Shown in pieces: positions 43,390 through 50,751 of a stretch of 64,000 bases of DNA (within the stretch, counting starts at the first letter, position 1; each line of letters starts with the position of its first letter). The translations under genes were made by a program, and so were the position numbers. This DNA is from CAVXSP01 sp963724645. GTDB taxonomy: Bacteria; Acidobacteriota; Vicinamibacteria; Vicinamibacterales; SCN-69-37. The notes beneath the pieces are model-generated. The model was not told where the DNA came from. It worked only from the letters and a program-made list of their open reading frames with translations, and did no database searches. The stretch is from contig CAVRVJ010000003.1 of assembly GCA_963724645.1 (NCBI GenBank), positions 930,001 to 994,000 of the forward strand, written 5' to 3'.

Positions 43390-44248
43390 TCACTTGCCTG
43401 CAGCGAGCGCGCGCAGTCCATGCCGCGCGGTCCTCGTCGCGGCAACCGCGCGTGCGCGTTTCGTCTGCCGGCGCCGCCAGGCTTCCCAGACGTTGCCTGC
43501 AAGGACGCCGGCGAGCAGATAGTACGCGGCCCCAATCCATTCGAACACGGCGTAGCTGACGAGGGCGACGATGAGGCTGCAGATGATCTGATCGCGGTAT
43601 TTCGTGGGCGAGGTCGGCGGATCGGTCAGGATGAAGAATGCGAAGTACAGCACCGCGTGTAGGTCCGGCGCGCGAAAGATTTCAGCCACGTGTCCCGGAT
43701 CGCTGACAAACGCGGTAATCGTGAACAGCAGGTAATAGTTGCCGAGAAACGCGAGCACCATCGGCAGCTTGTTGACGCGATCCGCGATGAAGATGCCCGA
43801 GGCAACGAGCAGCGCCAGGGCTGGCAGCGGTAACTCGGCCAGCGCGCCCCACCAGCTCTGCCCTGAGTTGAAGACATAGAACATCACGACAAGGGCAAAC
43901 GCGGCCGGATTGAAGATGTTCGCGGATCGTGTCCGAAAGACGTACTTGCTCGCGACCGCCACCAGACACGTGCACGCCGCGACGTACCACGGCTCCTGCG
44001 GCCGCAGCACCATCACGATGATCAGCCCGGTGAGCACCGCCCCGCTCGGAAACTCCCAACTCTGCCTCCTGATTCGTAAGATGACGAAGTCAAGGACGGC
44101 GCCGGCTGAAACGGCCGCGATCAGACTCGGCGCGACGAGCCGAAGGCCGATGCCAGGCGCCGCCAGTGACCGTGAGCATCCCCAGCACGATCGTCAGCAG
44201 GCCCTTGGGCGTCCGAAAGAACTTGGCCAGCGCCCGGCGCCTACGCAT
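43390..44248 (-). pseudogene. NqrB/RnfD-like membrane subunit, one frame change
   Basis: ATG 44246-44248 overlaps the ApbE stop by a few bases and gives MRRRRALAKFFRTPKGLLTI. Near 44160 (in GGCGGCGCC) one extra base shifts the frame, and the protein goes on as APGIGLRLVAPSLIAAVSAG, then SWEFPSGAVLTGLIIVMVLR, SKYVFRTRSANIFNPAAFAL and AFFILTDPPTSPTKYRDQII, ending at 43390. The segments GAVLTGLIIVMVL, NIFNPAAF and LTDPPTSPT are family signatures of the NqrB/RnfD membrane subunits that carry electrons through the inner membrane. About 285 residues and roughly eight to nine helices would result. The SGAT flavinylation motif of full-length RnfD is not visible, as in short relatives next to ApbE. 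Confidence 0.78.
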
Positions 44249-45179
44249 GAACCAGTCCTCGCGTCTGACGCCGTTCCATCGTCGGCGAGAGGATCAGGCC
44301 CTCAACCCCCAGTCGTTCGAACAGCTCGAGGCCCTCTTCGGCCCCGAGCACAAACGCAGCAGTCGCGACGGCATCGGCGAGCATGGCGGTGGGGGCCACG
44401 ACGGTCACACTGGCAACCTCGTCGGCAGGTTGGCCCGTCCGGGGATCGAGAATGTGGCCGCGCGCGTCCTTTCCGGGGCGCTCGTAAACACCGGAGGTGC
44501 AGACCGCCCGGTTCGACACGCGGAGCGTCTCGATCAATTGATCGTGCAGCCGCGGATGGCGAATGCCGACCGCCCAGGCCTCGCCGTCCGGATTCCGGCC
44601 ACCCAGATAGAGATCGCCGCCGGCGTCAATGGCGAAGTTCTCGAAGGGTTGCAGCTCCCGCGCCGCCGTGTCCACAGCGAGCCCCTTCGCGACGGCACCA
44701 AGATCGAGAATGAGCGGCTGAAGAAGCGTGATGGTCTTTCCATGAGGATCGAGCCGGAGATCGCGATAGCTGACGGGACCGCCCGCCTCGAGGTCCGTGT
44801 GGACCACGCGGCCGGTCGAGTACTCGCGATTGAAACCGCGCGACTCCATTGTGTGGCCGACCGTGGGGTCAAAGGTTCCGCCGGTTTCCTCCGCGACGGC
44901 AACGGCAAATTGGACGGCTTCGTAGAGCATCGTGCTGACGGGCATCGGGACGCCGACCGTCGACGCGAGCCGCATCAGCTCACTCGAAGGATCGAACCGG
45001 GAACAGCACGCTTCCACGCGGCGAAACCATTCGAAGGCCCGGTCAATCGCTTCCTCTGCACCTGTGCTGACCACCTGAATCGTCACGGTGGTGCCCATCA
45101 GAACGTCAGTGCTGATCCGGGCGGCTTCGCTCCCGCGGGGCCCCTTGGGCGTTCGGGCGCGGGTGCTCGTTCGCTTCAC
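44241..45179 (-). CDS. apbE: FAD:protein FMN transferase (ApbE)
   Basis: 312 residues, starting at GTG 45177-45179, which overlaps the FMN-binding gene's stop as GTGA. Family motifs are MGTTVTIQVVS, FDPSSELMRLAS, GGTFDPTVGHTMESRG, LDLGAVAKGLAVDTAARELQ, NFAIDAGGDLYLGGRN, GHILDPRTGQPADEVASVTV and APTAMLADAVATAAFVLGAE, the last holding the magnesium-binding Asp. The enzyme moves FMN from FAD to a Thr of the SGAT motif in the partner protein. No signal peptide or lipobox is apparent at the start (MKRTSTRARTPKGPRG), so how it reaches the periplasm is unclear, or the enzyme may act before export. Confidence 0.93.
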   Translation of the reverse strand: MKRTSTRARTPKGPRGSEAARISTDVLMGTTVTIQVVSTGAEEAIDRAFEWFRRVEACCSRFDPSSELMRLASTVGVPMPVSTMLYEAVQFAVAVAEETGGTFDPTVGHTMESRGFNREYSTGRVVHTDLEAGGPVSYRDLRLDPHGKTITLLQPLILDLGAVAKGLAVDTAARELQPFENFAIDAGGDLYLGGRNPDGEAWAVGIRHPRLHDQLIETLRVSNRAVCTSGVYERPGKDARGHILDPRTGQPADEVASVTVVAPTAMLADAVATAAFVLGAEEGLELFERLGVEGLILSPTMERRQTRGLVHA

Positions 45180-45944
45180 TTCGCTTTGGACAGAGCTTCG
45201 ATGACGGCGTAGTAGAACGCGTTGGTGCTCTGGGTCGCACCGGACACGTAGTCGACTTCGGGACTCTGCCGGATGGCCACCTGCGGCGGCAGCGGGTCAA
45301 TCACGGAGCAGGAGTAGCGGGTGAGGCACTGCGCGATCTTTGCCGAGAGGATCCTGCCGCCCGCGATGATCACGGACGCTTGAATATCACCATGCCGCGA
45401 CGTTCCCCAGCCGGTGTACGTGCCGTCCTTGTATTGCGGCGGCGCTGGCGGCAGAAGGACCGTCGCGTGATCGGACGCCGGAATGGTGCCGACGGCGAGC
45501 GGTGCGGAGACGGCGGAGGCCAAAGACGGCGTCGGCGCGCTGTCGGCGACTGGAGCAGCCGGCGGCGGAACCGAGGCTGACGGCGGTTTCGGTCACACGG
45601 GGCACGGCCGCCGTGGCGACGGCCACGGTCCTCTTCACCGCCCCAGTCGAAACGGTGTGGTTCGGTGACGTCGACGAAACGGCGGCGGAACCGGCGTCTG
45701 TTCGCGAGACCTGTGGCGGGCCGCCCGGCGGAGCGGCCAGAATGGCAGTCGGGGCCGGTGCGGCCGCCCGGATCGCCGGGGGAACCACGGGGCGCCGGCG
45801 CACCGGTTCCTCGGCGAACCGCTCGGCGGCCGCTCGCGTTCGCACGTAACCCGCGCCGTAGACAGCGAGCACGGCGGCGGAACTCAAGGCAACGAGGCTG
45901 ATCCTTACTCTCTTCTTACCGAGTCTTTCGTTGTGTGGAGACAC
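45176..45944 (-). pseudogene. FMN-binding-domain protein (flavinylated), one frame change
   Basis: Starts at GTG 45942-45944 with KKRVRISLVALSSAAVLAVY, a signal anchor, then a Pro/Ala/Val/Thr-rich linker of about 100 residues. Near 45570 one extra base changes the frame, after which SVPPPAAPVADSAPTPSLAS leads to the FMN-binding domain: YKDGTYTGWGTSRHGDIQAS, VIIAGGRILSAKIAQ and DYVSGATQSTNAFYYAVIEA. The Thr of SGAT is the site modified by ApbE. The protein would be a periplasmic single-flavin electron carrier tethered to the membrane by its N-terminus. It heads an operon with ApbE and the RnfD-like gene. Confidence 0.82.
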
Positions 45945-45978
45945 GTATCCCGCCTCATCGCGTTGTAGACCTGCGCTG

Positions 45979-45984
45979 ATTATA
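45979..45984 (-). promoter_or_regulatory. Consensus -10 element for the FMN/ApbE operon
   Basis: On the minus strand the hexamer is TATAAT, a perfect -10 in otherwise GC-rich DNA, 35 bases upstream of the GTG start. Transcription would start near 45972 and leave a leader of about 28 bases. No convincing -35 hexamer lies at the normal 16-18 base distance. Confidence 0.4.
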
Positions 45985-46053
45985 ACGACGGCCCCAGGCC
46001 GGCTGTTTCAGGGACCGGCGAGCGTGGTTCCGCGAAAGTGACCCCCGTCCACC

Positions 46054-46599
46054 TCAGCGCCGGCTGACGTCCTCGCCCACGAATTCCTGCAGAAAGACGT
46101 TGCCCTTGTACTCCATCTCCTGCTTGATACCGATCTCCGACGAATAGTAGGCGTGGACCACGCGGGACTTCAGCTCCACGAAGAACAATTCTTCCGGCGT
46201 CTGCGGCTTGCTCTCGTTCCGGGCCATTCGTGCCAGCAGGGCAATCCGCTGGTCAGTTGAAGCCTCCATGAACGGCCTGGCGTTCGTCTCCTGCGAAATG
46301 CGATCGACCAGCCTGAGACCGTCGCGCCAGGTTGCGCGATCCTTCTCTTCCCAGGCCTCGGCCAATTGTCCGTCGACGAATGCCGCGACTTTCGCCGCAC
46401 GTGCACCGGGCGAGTGCTCGTCGGTCGGAATGATTAATTCGCTCAACTCATCCACCAGCGCCAGCTCTGCGGGCGTGAAAAACGTGGCGGCTGGCGGTGC
46501 CCCAGCGGCTGCCTGTCCCGCGATCGCCTTCCCGACGCCAACGGACACGGCCAGCGTCGCGGCCGCCCCCAGCTTGATCGCTTCGCGGCGTGTCTTCAT
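46054..46599 (-). CDS. Gluconate 2-dehydrogenase subunit 3 family protein
   Basis: 181 residues from ATG 46597-46599, preceded by AAGGAA. MKTRREAIKLGAAATLAVSV is a twin-arginine-like signal (TRREAIKLG). The body has FFTPAELALVDELSELIIPT, GARAAKVAAFVDGQLAEAW and, at the end, HAYYSSEIGIKQEMEYKGNV. As with the protein at 31713 it should accompany the GMC subunit through the Tat system. Its ATG overlaps the GMC stop (ATGA), so their synthesis is coupled one after the other. It is the last gene of the four-gene operon beginning at 50627. Confidence 0.9.
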   Translation of the reverse strand: MKTRREAIKLGAAATLAVSVGVGKAIAGQAAAGAPPAATFFTPAELALVDELSELIIPTDEHSPGARAAKVAAFVDGQLAEAWEEKDRATWRDGLRLVDRISQETNARPFMEASTDQRIALLARMARNESKPQTPEELFFVELKSRVVHAYYSSEIGIKQEMEYKGNVFLQEFVGEDVSRR

Positions 46600-48392
46600 A
46601 GATTTCCTTTTTTCAGCTCGGACGCGAGGTACTCGCAGGATCGCCACGCAAGCGCCATGATCGTCCACGTCGGGTTCTGGCAGGACGCGCTGACATGACT
46701 GCTGCCGTCGACGACGAACAGGTTCCTGACGTCGTGCGACTGCTGAAACTGATTGAGCACCGACGTCTTCCTGTCGGTGCCCATGCGGGCGGTTCCCAGC
46801 TCGTGGATCGACCAGCCTTCCGTCAGGATCTCCCGGCTTACCTCGAGTATTTCAAAGCCGGCGGCTTCGAACATCTCCTGCGCCGCGTTCCCCATGTCGG
46901 CGCACATCTTCTTCTCGTTGTCGCCGAATTTGTAGTTGAAGCGAAGGACCGGAATCCCCCACTTGTCCGTTCTCGCCGAGTCCAGATCGACCTGATTCTC
47001 GAAACGGGCGAGTACTTCGCCAAACCCGCCCATCTCGATATAGGCGCCGCCATAGTCGCGCACCTTCTTCTTGTAGGCGGCGCCGAATCCCGGCGTTTCA
47101 GCCGCATGTCCGGGAAACATCTCGCTCCCGCCGCTCCCTTCGAAGCCGTAGCCGCGGATGAAACTTGGATTTCTTTCAGCCAGATTGCGAAATCTCGGCA
47201 CGTAAAATCCGCCGGGCCGGCCATCGTCGATCGTCTTCGCCTTGCCGATCCGATCCTTGACCAGACCAACCACGGACGGCCCCATGACGTGTTCGCAGAA
47301 ATTGTGGCCCACATGCCCGCTCGAATTCCCGATGCCGTTCGGATGGCTTGCGGATTTCGAGAGGAGCAGCAGCCGCGCCGATTCCAGCGTCGACGCGGCG
47401 ACGACGACGACTTTGGCCCTGGCCTCGTACGTCCGGCCGCTCTCCGAGTCAATGAACGATACACCGCGCGCCTTGCCGGTCTTGTCGTCCACCAGGATCT
47501 CGCGCGCGATCGCGTTGGTCCGCAGCGTCAGGCGGCCAGTGTCCATCGCGGGATAGATCAAGCCAGTCGGCGAGTCGAACGCCGCGTGGATATCACACCC
47601 GCCGACGCGGCGGTTGCACGCGCCGCGGCCGAAACAGCGGCTCCGGTATCTGTTGTGCTTGAGCCCGTCGGTCGTCACACCCGCGCGGTACGGCGTCAGC
47701 ACCCGGTTCATCGTCTTCAGTGAATTGCGCAGGGTGACCTCCGCTGCCGTCAGCCTCGTCGGGCGCTGGAAGATGCTGTCCGGCAAGTGCGGAAGGTTTT
47801 CCTTCACGCCAGAGATCCCGAGGTACCGATCGACGCGGTCGTAGTACGGTTCGATGTCCTTGTAGGCGATCGGCCAATCCTCGCCGAACCCGTCGCGGCG
47901 CTTCGCCTTGAAGTCGTAATCCGACAATCGCAGCGCGAGCCGGCCCCACAGGTTCGTCTTCCCGCCCAGACACCGCGCACGGACCCACGCGTAATTTGTA
48001 CCGCTGTACGGGTGCTCCTTTTCGTCGACGACGATGTTCTTGCTGTAGTCGGTGTAGGACCAGCCCTGAACATAGGAGTAGACCTTGGTGAACTTCGAGT
48101 CCGGCCCGGCGTACGGCGGCTGGCGGATGTTGTATTCGTTCAGTGAGATCGCGTGATGCCCGGGCGGCATCTCACCTCGTCGCGGATGCTCGTACGGCCA
48201 CTGCATCGAGTTCAGCTCTTTGTTGATGTCCAGCTTCTTGCCGGCCTCGAGCATCAGGACCTTCATGCCCTGCGAGGTCAGAACGTGCGCCGCCATGCCG
48301 CCGGCCGCGCCCGATCCGATCACGACGGCGTCGTAGGTGACCGAGAGGTCGGCCTCAGGCGCGAGACTTTGAAGGAACCGGAGCAACGCCAT
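46596..48392 (-). CDS. GMC-family FAD dehydrogenase, large subunit
   Basis: 598 residues from ATG 48390-48392. The FAD motif is YDAVVIGSGAAGGMAAHVLT at about residues 20-39. Other family landmarks are CLGGKTNLWGRLALRLSDYD, RCFGRGACNRRVGGCDIHAA (cysteine-rich), VVVVAASTLESARLLLLSKS and the catalytic end WSIHELGTARMGTDRKTSVL then NPTWTIMALAWRSCEYLASE. It lacks a signal and depends on the next gene for export. Compared with the GMC protein at 29939 it has no Pro/Ala insert and a longer region after the dinucleotide fold (about 60-110, aromatic-rich). The likely acceptor is the c-type cytochrome encoded at the head of the operon. Confidence 0.92.
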   Translation of the reverse strand: MALLRFLQSLAPEADLSVTYDAVVIGSGAAGGMAAHVLTSQGMKVLMLEAGKKLDINKELNSMQWPYEHPRRGEMPPGHHAISLNEYNIRQPPYAGPDSKFTKVYSYVQGWSYTDYSKNIVVDEKEHPYSGTNYAWVRARCLGGKTNLWGRLALRLSDYDFKAKRRDGFGEDWPIAYKDIEPYYDRVDRYLGISGVKENLPHLPDSIFQRPTRLTAAEVTLRNSLKTMNRVLTPYRAGVTTDGLKHNRYRSRCFGRGACNRRVGGCDIHAAFDSPTGLIYPAMDTGRLTLRTNAIAREILVDDKTGKARGVSFIDSESGRTYEARAKVVVVAASTLESARLLLLSKSASHPNGIGNSSGHVGHNFCEHVMGPSVVGLVKDRIGKAKTIDDGRPGGFYVPRFRNLAERNPSFIRGYGFEGSGGSEMFPGHAAETPGFGAAYKKKVRDYGGAYIEMGGFGEVLARFENQVDLDSARTDKWGIPVLRFNYKFGDNEKKMCADMGNAAQEMFEAAGFEILEVSREILTEGWSIHELGTARMGTDRKTSVLNQFQQSHDVRNLFVVDGSSHVSASCQNPTWTIMALAWRSCEYLASELKKGNL

Positions 48393-48423
48393 CTCGTGTG
48401 GATCCCCTTCAAGCACTTGTCGT

Positions 48424-50058
48424 CTAGTCGGCCAGGCCGAAGACGTAGAGCGCGCCGTCCGCACAAACGGAGACGTACTGACGCCCATCAACGGCATAGG
48501 CAATCGGGCCGCTCGAGACGGTGCCACCCAGATTGACTCTCCAGAGCAGTTCCCCGGTCCGCGCGTCCAGCGCGAAGAAATGTCCTTCGCGGCCGCCCGA
48601 GAACAACAGGTCCGCGGCGGTGGTCAGAATACCGCTCTCGGTGTAGTCGACCATCTTGAAGTCCCACTTCTTTTCGCCGGTCCTCGGGTCGATCGCGCGA
48701 ACGGCGCCGTAGCCCTCGTCTTCAGTCCGGAACGCGGGCCCCGCTCGAGAAACCGTCGGCCCGCCTCCCGTAGCCCGCCCGGTATTGCCCGTGTACTTGC
48801 GCGGGTACGGCTGCCATGGCGGCACTTCCCCATACCGCGAGATCGCCGCGTAGTTGTCCCAGGCCGAGATATAGAACAGGCCGGTGTGAGGGCTGAATGA
48901 TGGCGAGTACCAATTCGTGCCGCCCTGCGTGCCAGGCATCACCAGCGTGCCTTCCGGTGTTGGTTTCATTCCGGGCGCCCTCGTGGGGCGGCCGTTGTCA
49001 AAGCCGAGATTCCAGTTCTGCTTGACGAACGCCTTGCCCAGCAGAAACTGTCCCGTCACGCGATCGAGCGCGTAGTAGAACCCGTTGCGGTTGGCCCACA
49101 GCATCACCTTTCGCGCGCGGCCCTGCCACTCCAGATCAGCGAGCACGGGCACCTGCACGGAATCCCAGTCGAACTCGTCGTTGGGCGTGAACTGATAGTG
49201 CCACTTCAGCTTGCCGGTATCGACGTCGAGCGCGACGACCGAATCAGCGTAGAGGTTGTCACCCGGATTCCGCGGGCCGCCGTTCCATCCAGGATTGGGA
49301 TTGCCAGTGCCCCAGAACGTCAGATTCGTGTCGGGATCATACGAGCCGGTCACCCAGATCGGCGCGCCACCGTGTTGCCACGAGTCTCCAGGCCAGGTTT
49401 CGTTTCCTTTCTCGCCCGGCTCAGGCACGGTCTTGAACCTCCAGACTTCGTCGCCGGTCCGCGCGTCGAACGCCGCGATCCAGCAGTTCGTCCCGAACTC
49501 ATTGGTCGCGGGTCCAAGAATGACTTTGTCCTTGACGACGAGTGGCGCGACGTTGAATTGCAGCCCGGTCTTGTAGTCGAGCACCGTCTTGTTCCAGACG
49601 GCCTTGCCGGACTTGGCGTCGATTGCAATCAGATGGCCGTCGTAGGTCGCCCAGAACAACCGGTCGCCGGAAATGGCGAGGCCTTTGGAGACCATGAGAT
49701 AGGCGTTCGATTTCTGATCGACGGCGAAATGAAACGTCCAGAACATGCGGCCGGATGCGGCGTCTATCGCGACCACGTCGCTGTTCTGGACGGCGTACAT
49801 CACCCCATCCACGACGAGCGGCGTCGTTTCCATCTTGTCGAGGTACTTCGGCCGCCAGACCCATTTGAGCGACAGGCCTTTCACGTTCTCGCGGGTAATG
49901 TGCGTCAGCGGGCTGTACCGCTGGCTCGAGTACCCGCCGCCGTAAGTCAGCCAGTTCTGCGGCTCGCGGTCGGCGTGGAGGATGCGATCGTAGGTGACCT
50001 GCGCGGAAAGCGATCCGCCCAGCACGCAGAGGAGGAGGATGACGAGCCGGATCTTCAC
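48424..50058 (-). CDS. PQQ-dependent alcohol/sugar dehydrogenase-like propeller protein
   Basis: 544 residues, starting at GTG 50056-50058 (GTGA overlap with the cytochrome gene). After a signal peptide (IRLVILLLCVLGGSLSAQ) the protein is an eight-bladed propeller with tryptophan-docking repeats: DVVAIDAASGRMFWTF, LIAIDAKSGKAVWNK, WIAAFDARTGDEVWRF, VVALDVDTGKLKWHYQ, YALDRVTGQFLLGK, VRAIDPRTGEKKWDF and FALDARTGELLWRV. The segment QFTPNDEFDWDSVQVPVLAD corresponds to the catalytic Asp region of quinoprotein alcohol dehydrogenases (usually WDYD). The vicinal Cys-Cys ring of methanol dehydrogenases is not seen. It oxidises an alcohol or sugar in the periplasm and reduces the coupled cytochrome. 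Confidence 0.88.
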   Translation of the reverse strand: MKIRLVILLLCVLGGSLSAQVTYDRILHADREPQNWLTYGGGYSSQRYSPLTHITRENVKGLSLKWVWRPKYLDKMETTPLVVDGVMYAVQNSDVVAIDAASGRMFWTFHFAVDQKSNAYLMVSKGLAISGDRLFWATYDGHLIAIDAKSGKAVWNKTVLDYKTGLQFNVAPLVVKDKVILGPATNEFGTNCWIAAFDARTGDEVWRFKTVPEPGEKGNETWPGDSWQHGGAPIWVTGSYDPDTNLTFWGTGNPNPGWNGGPRNPGDNLYADSVVALDVDTGKLKWHYQFTPNDEFDWDSVQVPVLADLEWQGRARKVMLWANRNGFYYALDRVTGQFLLGKAFVKQNWNLGFDNGRPTRAPGMKPTPEGTLVMPGTQGGTNWYSPSFSPHTGLFYISAWDNYAAISRYGEVPPWQPYPRKYTGNTGRATGGGPTVSRAGPAFRTEDEGYGAVRAIDPRTGEKKWDFKMVDYTESGILTTAADLLFSGGREGHFFALDARTGELLWRVNLGGTVSSGPIAYAVDGRQYVSVCADGALYVFGLAD

Positions 50059-50627
50059 TGCGCACCTGCTTTCAATGACGCAAGGTAATTGACGACGTCG
50101 GCCACCTGCGCCGGCGTGAGCTTGTCCTTGTAGGAAGGCATGAGCCCTTTGTTGAGGATCGTGACCTCACGCAGATTCGCCCGCCGATACGACTTCAGCT
50201 CTTCTTTGCTGTTCATCAACTGGACGGTGAAAGTGTCTTGATTCAGGATGTGCCCGGTAACCGTCTCGCCGTCCTTGGTAACGACGCGGACGAACCGGTG
50301 CTCCGGTTGCACCTCCTCGTCCGGAGCCACAATCGCCAGTTCCAGTTGCTCGGCCGATCGGAGCACGCCGACGTTCGAGAGGTCGGGCCCCAGGCGCGAT
50401 CCGGTTTCACCGATGCGGTGACAATCCAGACACTTGTTGGACTCCACGAGCGCTTTCCCGTTCGAGGCATTGCCGGGAAGTTGATCGATCTGCGCGTTGG
50501 CGCCGCCACCGGCGCGTCCGCCACGCTGAGCCAGCAGAGGGAACGCAGCAAGCACCACGACGCCGGCAACGGCCGCTCCAAAGACACGCCGTCGGGTCAC
50601 CGACGAGACAGGTTGGTCCATCTGCAT
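50055..50627 (-). CDS. c-type cytochrome, exported
   Basis: About 190 residues; ATG 50627 or the ATG two codons later are possible starts. A twin-arginine-like or Sec signal (SVTRRRVFGAAVAGVVVLAA) precedes a Gly/Arg-rich linker (AQRGGRAGGGANAQ). The haem site is NKCLDCHRIG and the distal Met probably lies in LNKGLMPSYKDKLTPAQVAD. Between them, VVTKDGETVTGHILNQDTFT and YRRANLREVTILNKG match the Pirellula/Verrucomicrobium-type haem-binding proteins. It is the first gene of the operon and the probable electron acceptor for the PQQ and GMC dehydrogenases that follow. Confidence 0.87.
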   Translation of the reverse strand: MQMDQPVSSVTRRRVFGAAVAGVVVLAAFPLLAQRGGRAGGGANAQIDQLPGNASNGKALVESNKCLDCHRIGETGSRLGPDLSNVGVLRSAEQLELAIVAPDEEVQPEHRFVRVVTKDGETVTGHILNQDTFTVQLMNSKEELKSYRRANLREVTILNKGLMPSYKDKLTPAQVADVVNYLASLKAGAQ

Positions 50628-50751
50628 GATGTGCGCCGGCTCCAGGGACCGAATGGAGAGCACATCTATCACTAGCGTCCAGCCGGGTCAACCGGCGCGA
50701 CGACGGTGCGGCCCTTCGCCATCAGGCCCGGGGATTATTCCTGCAAGGCGC

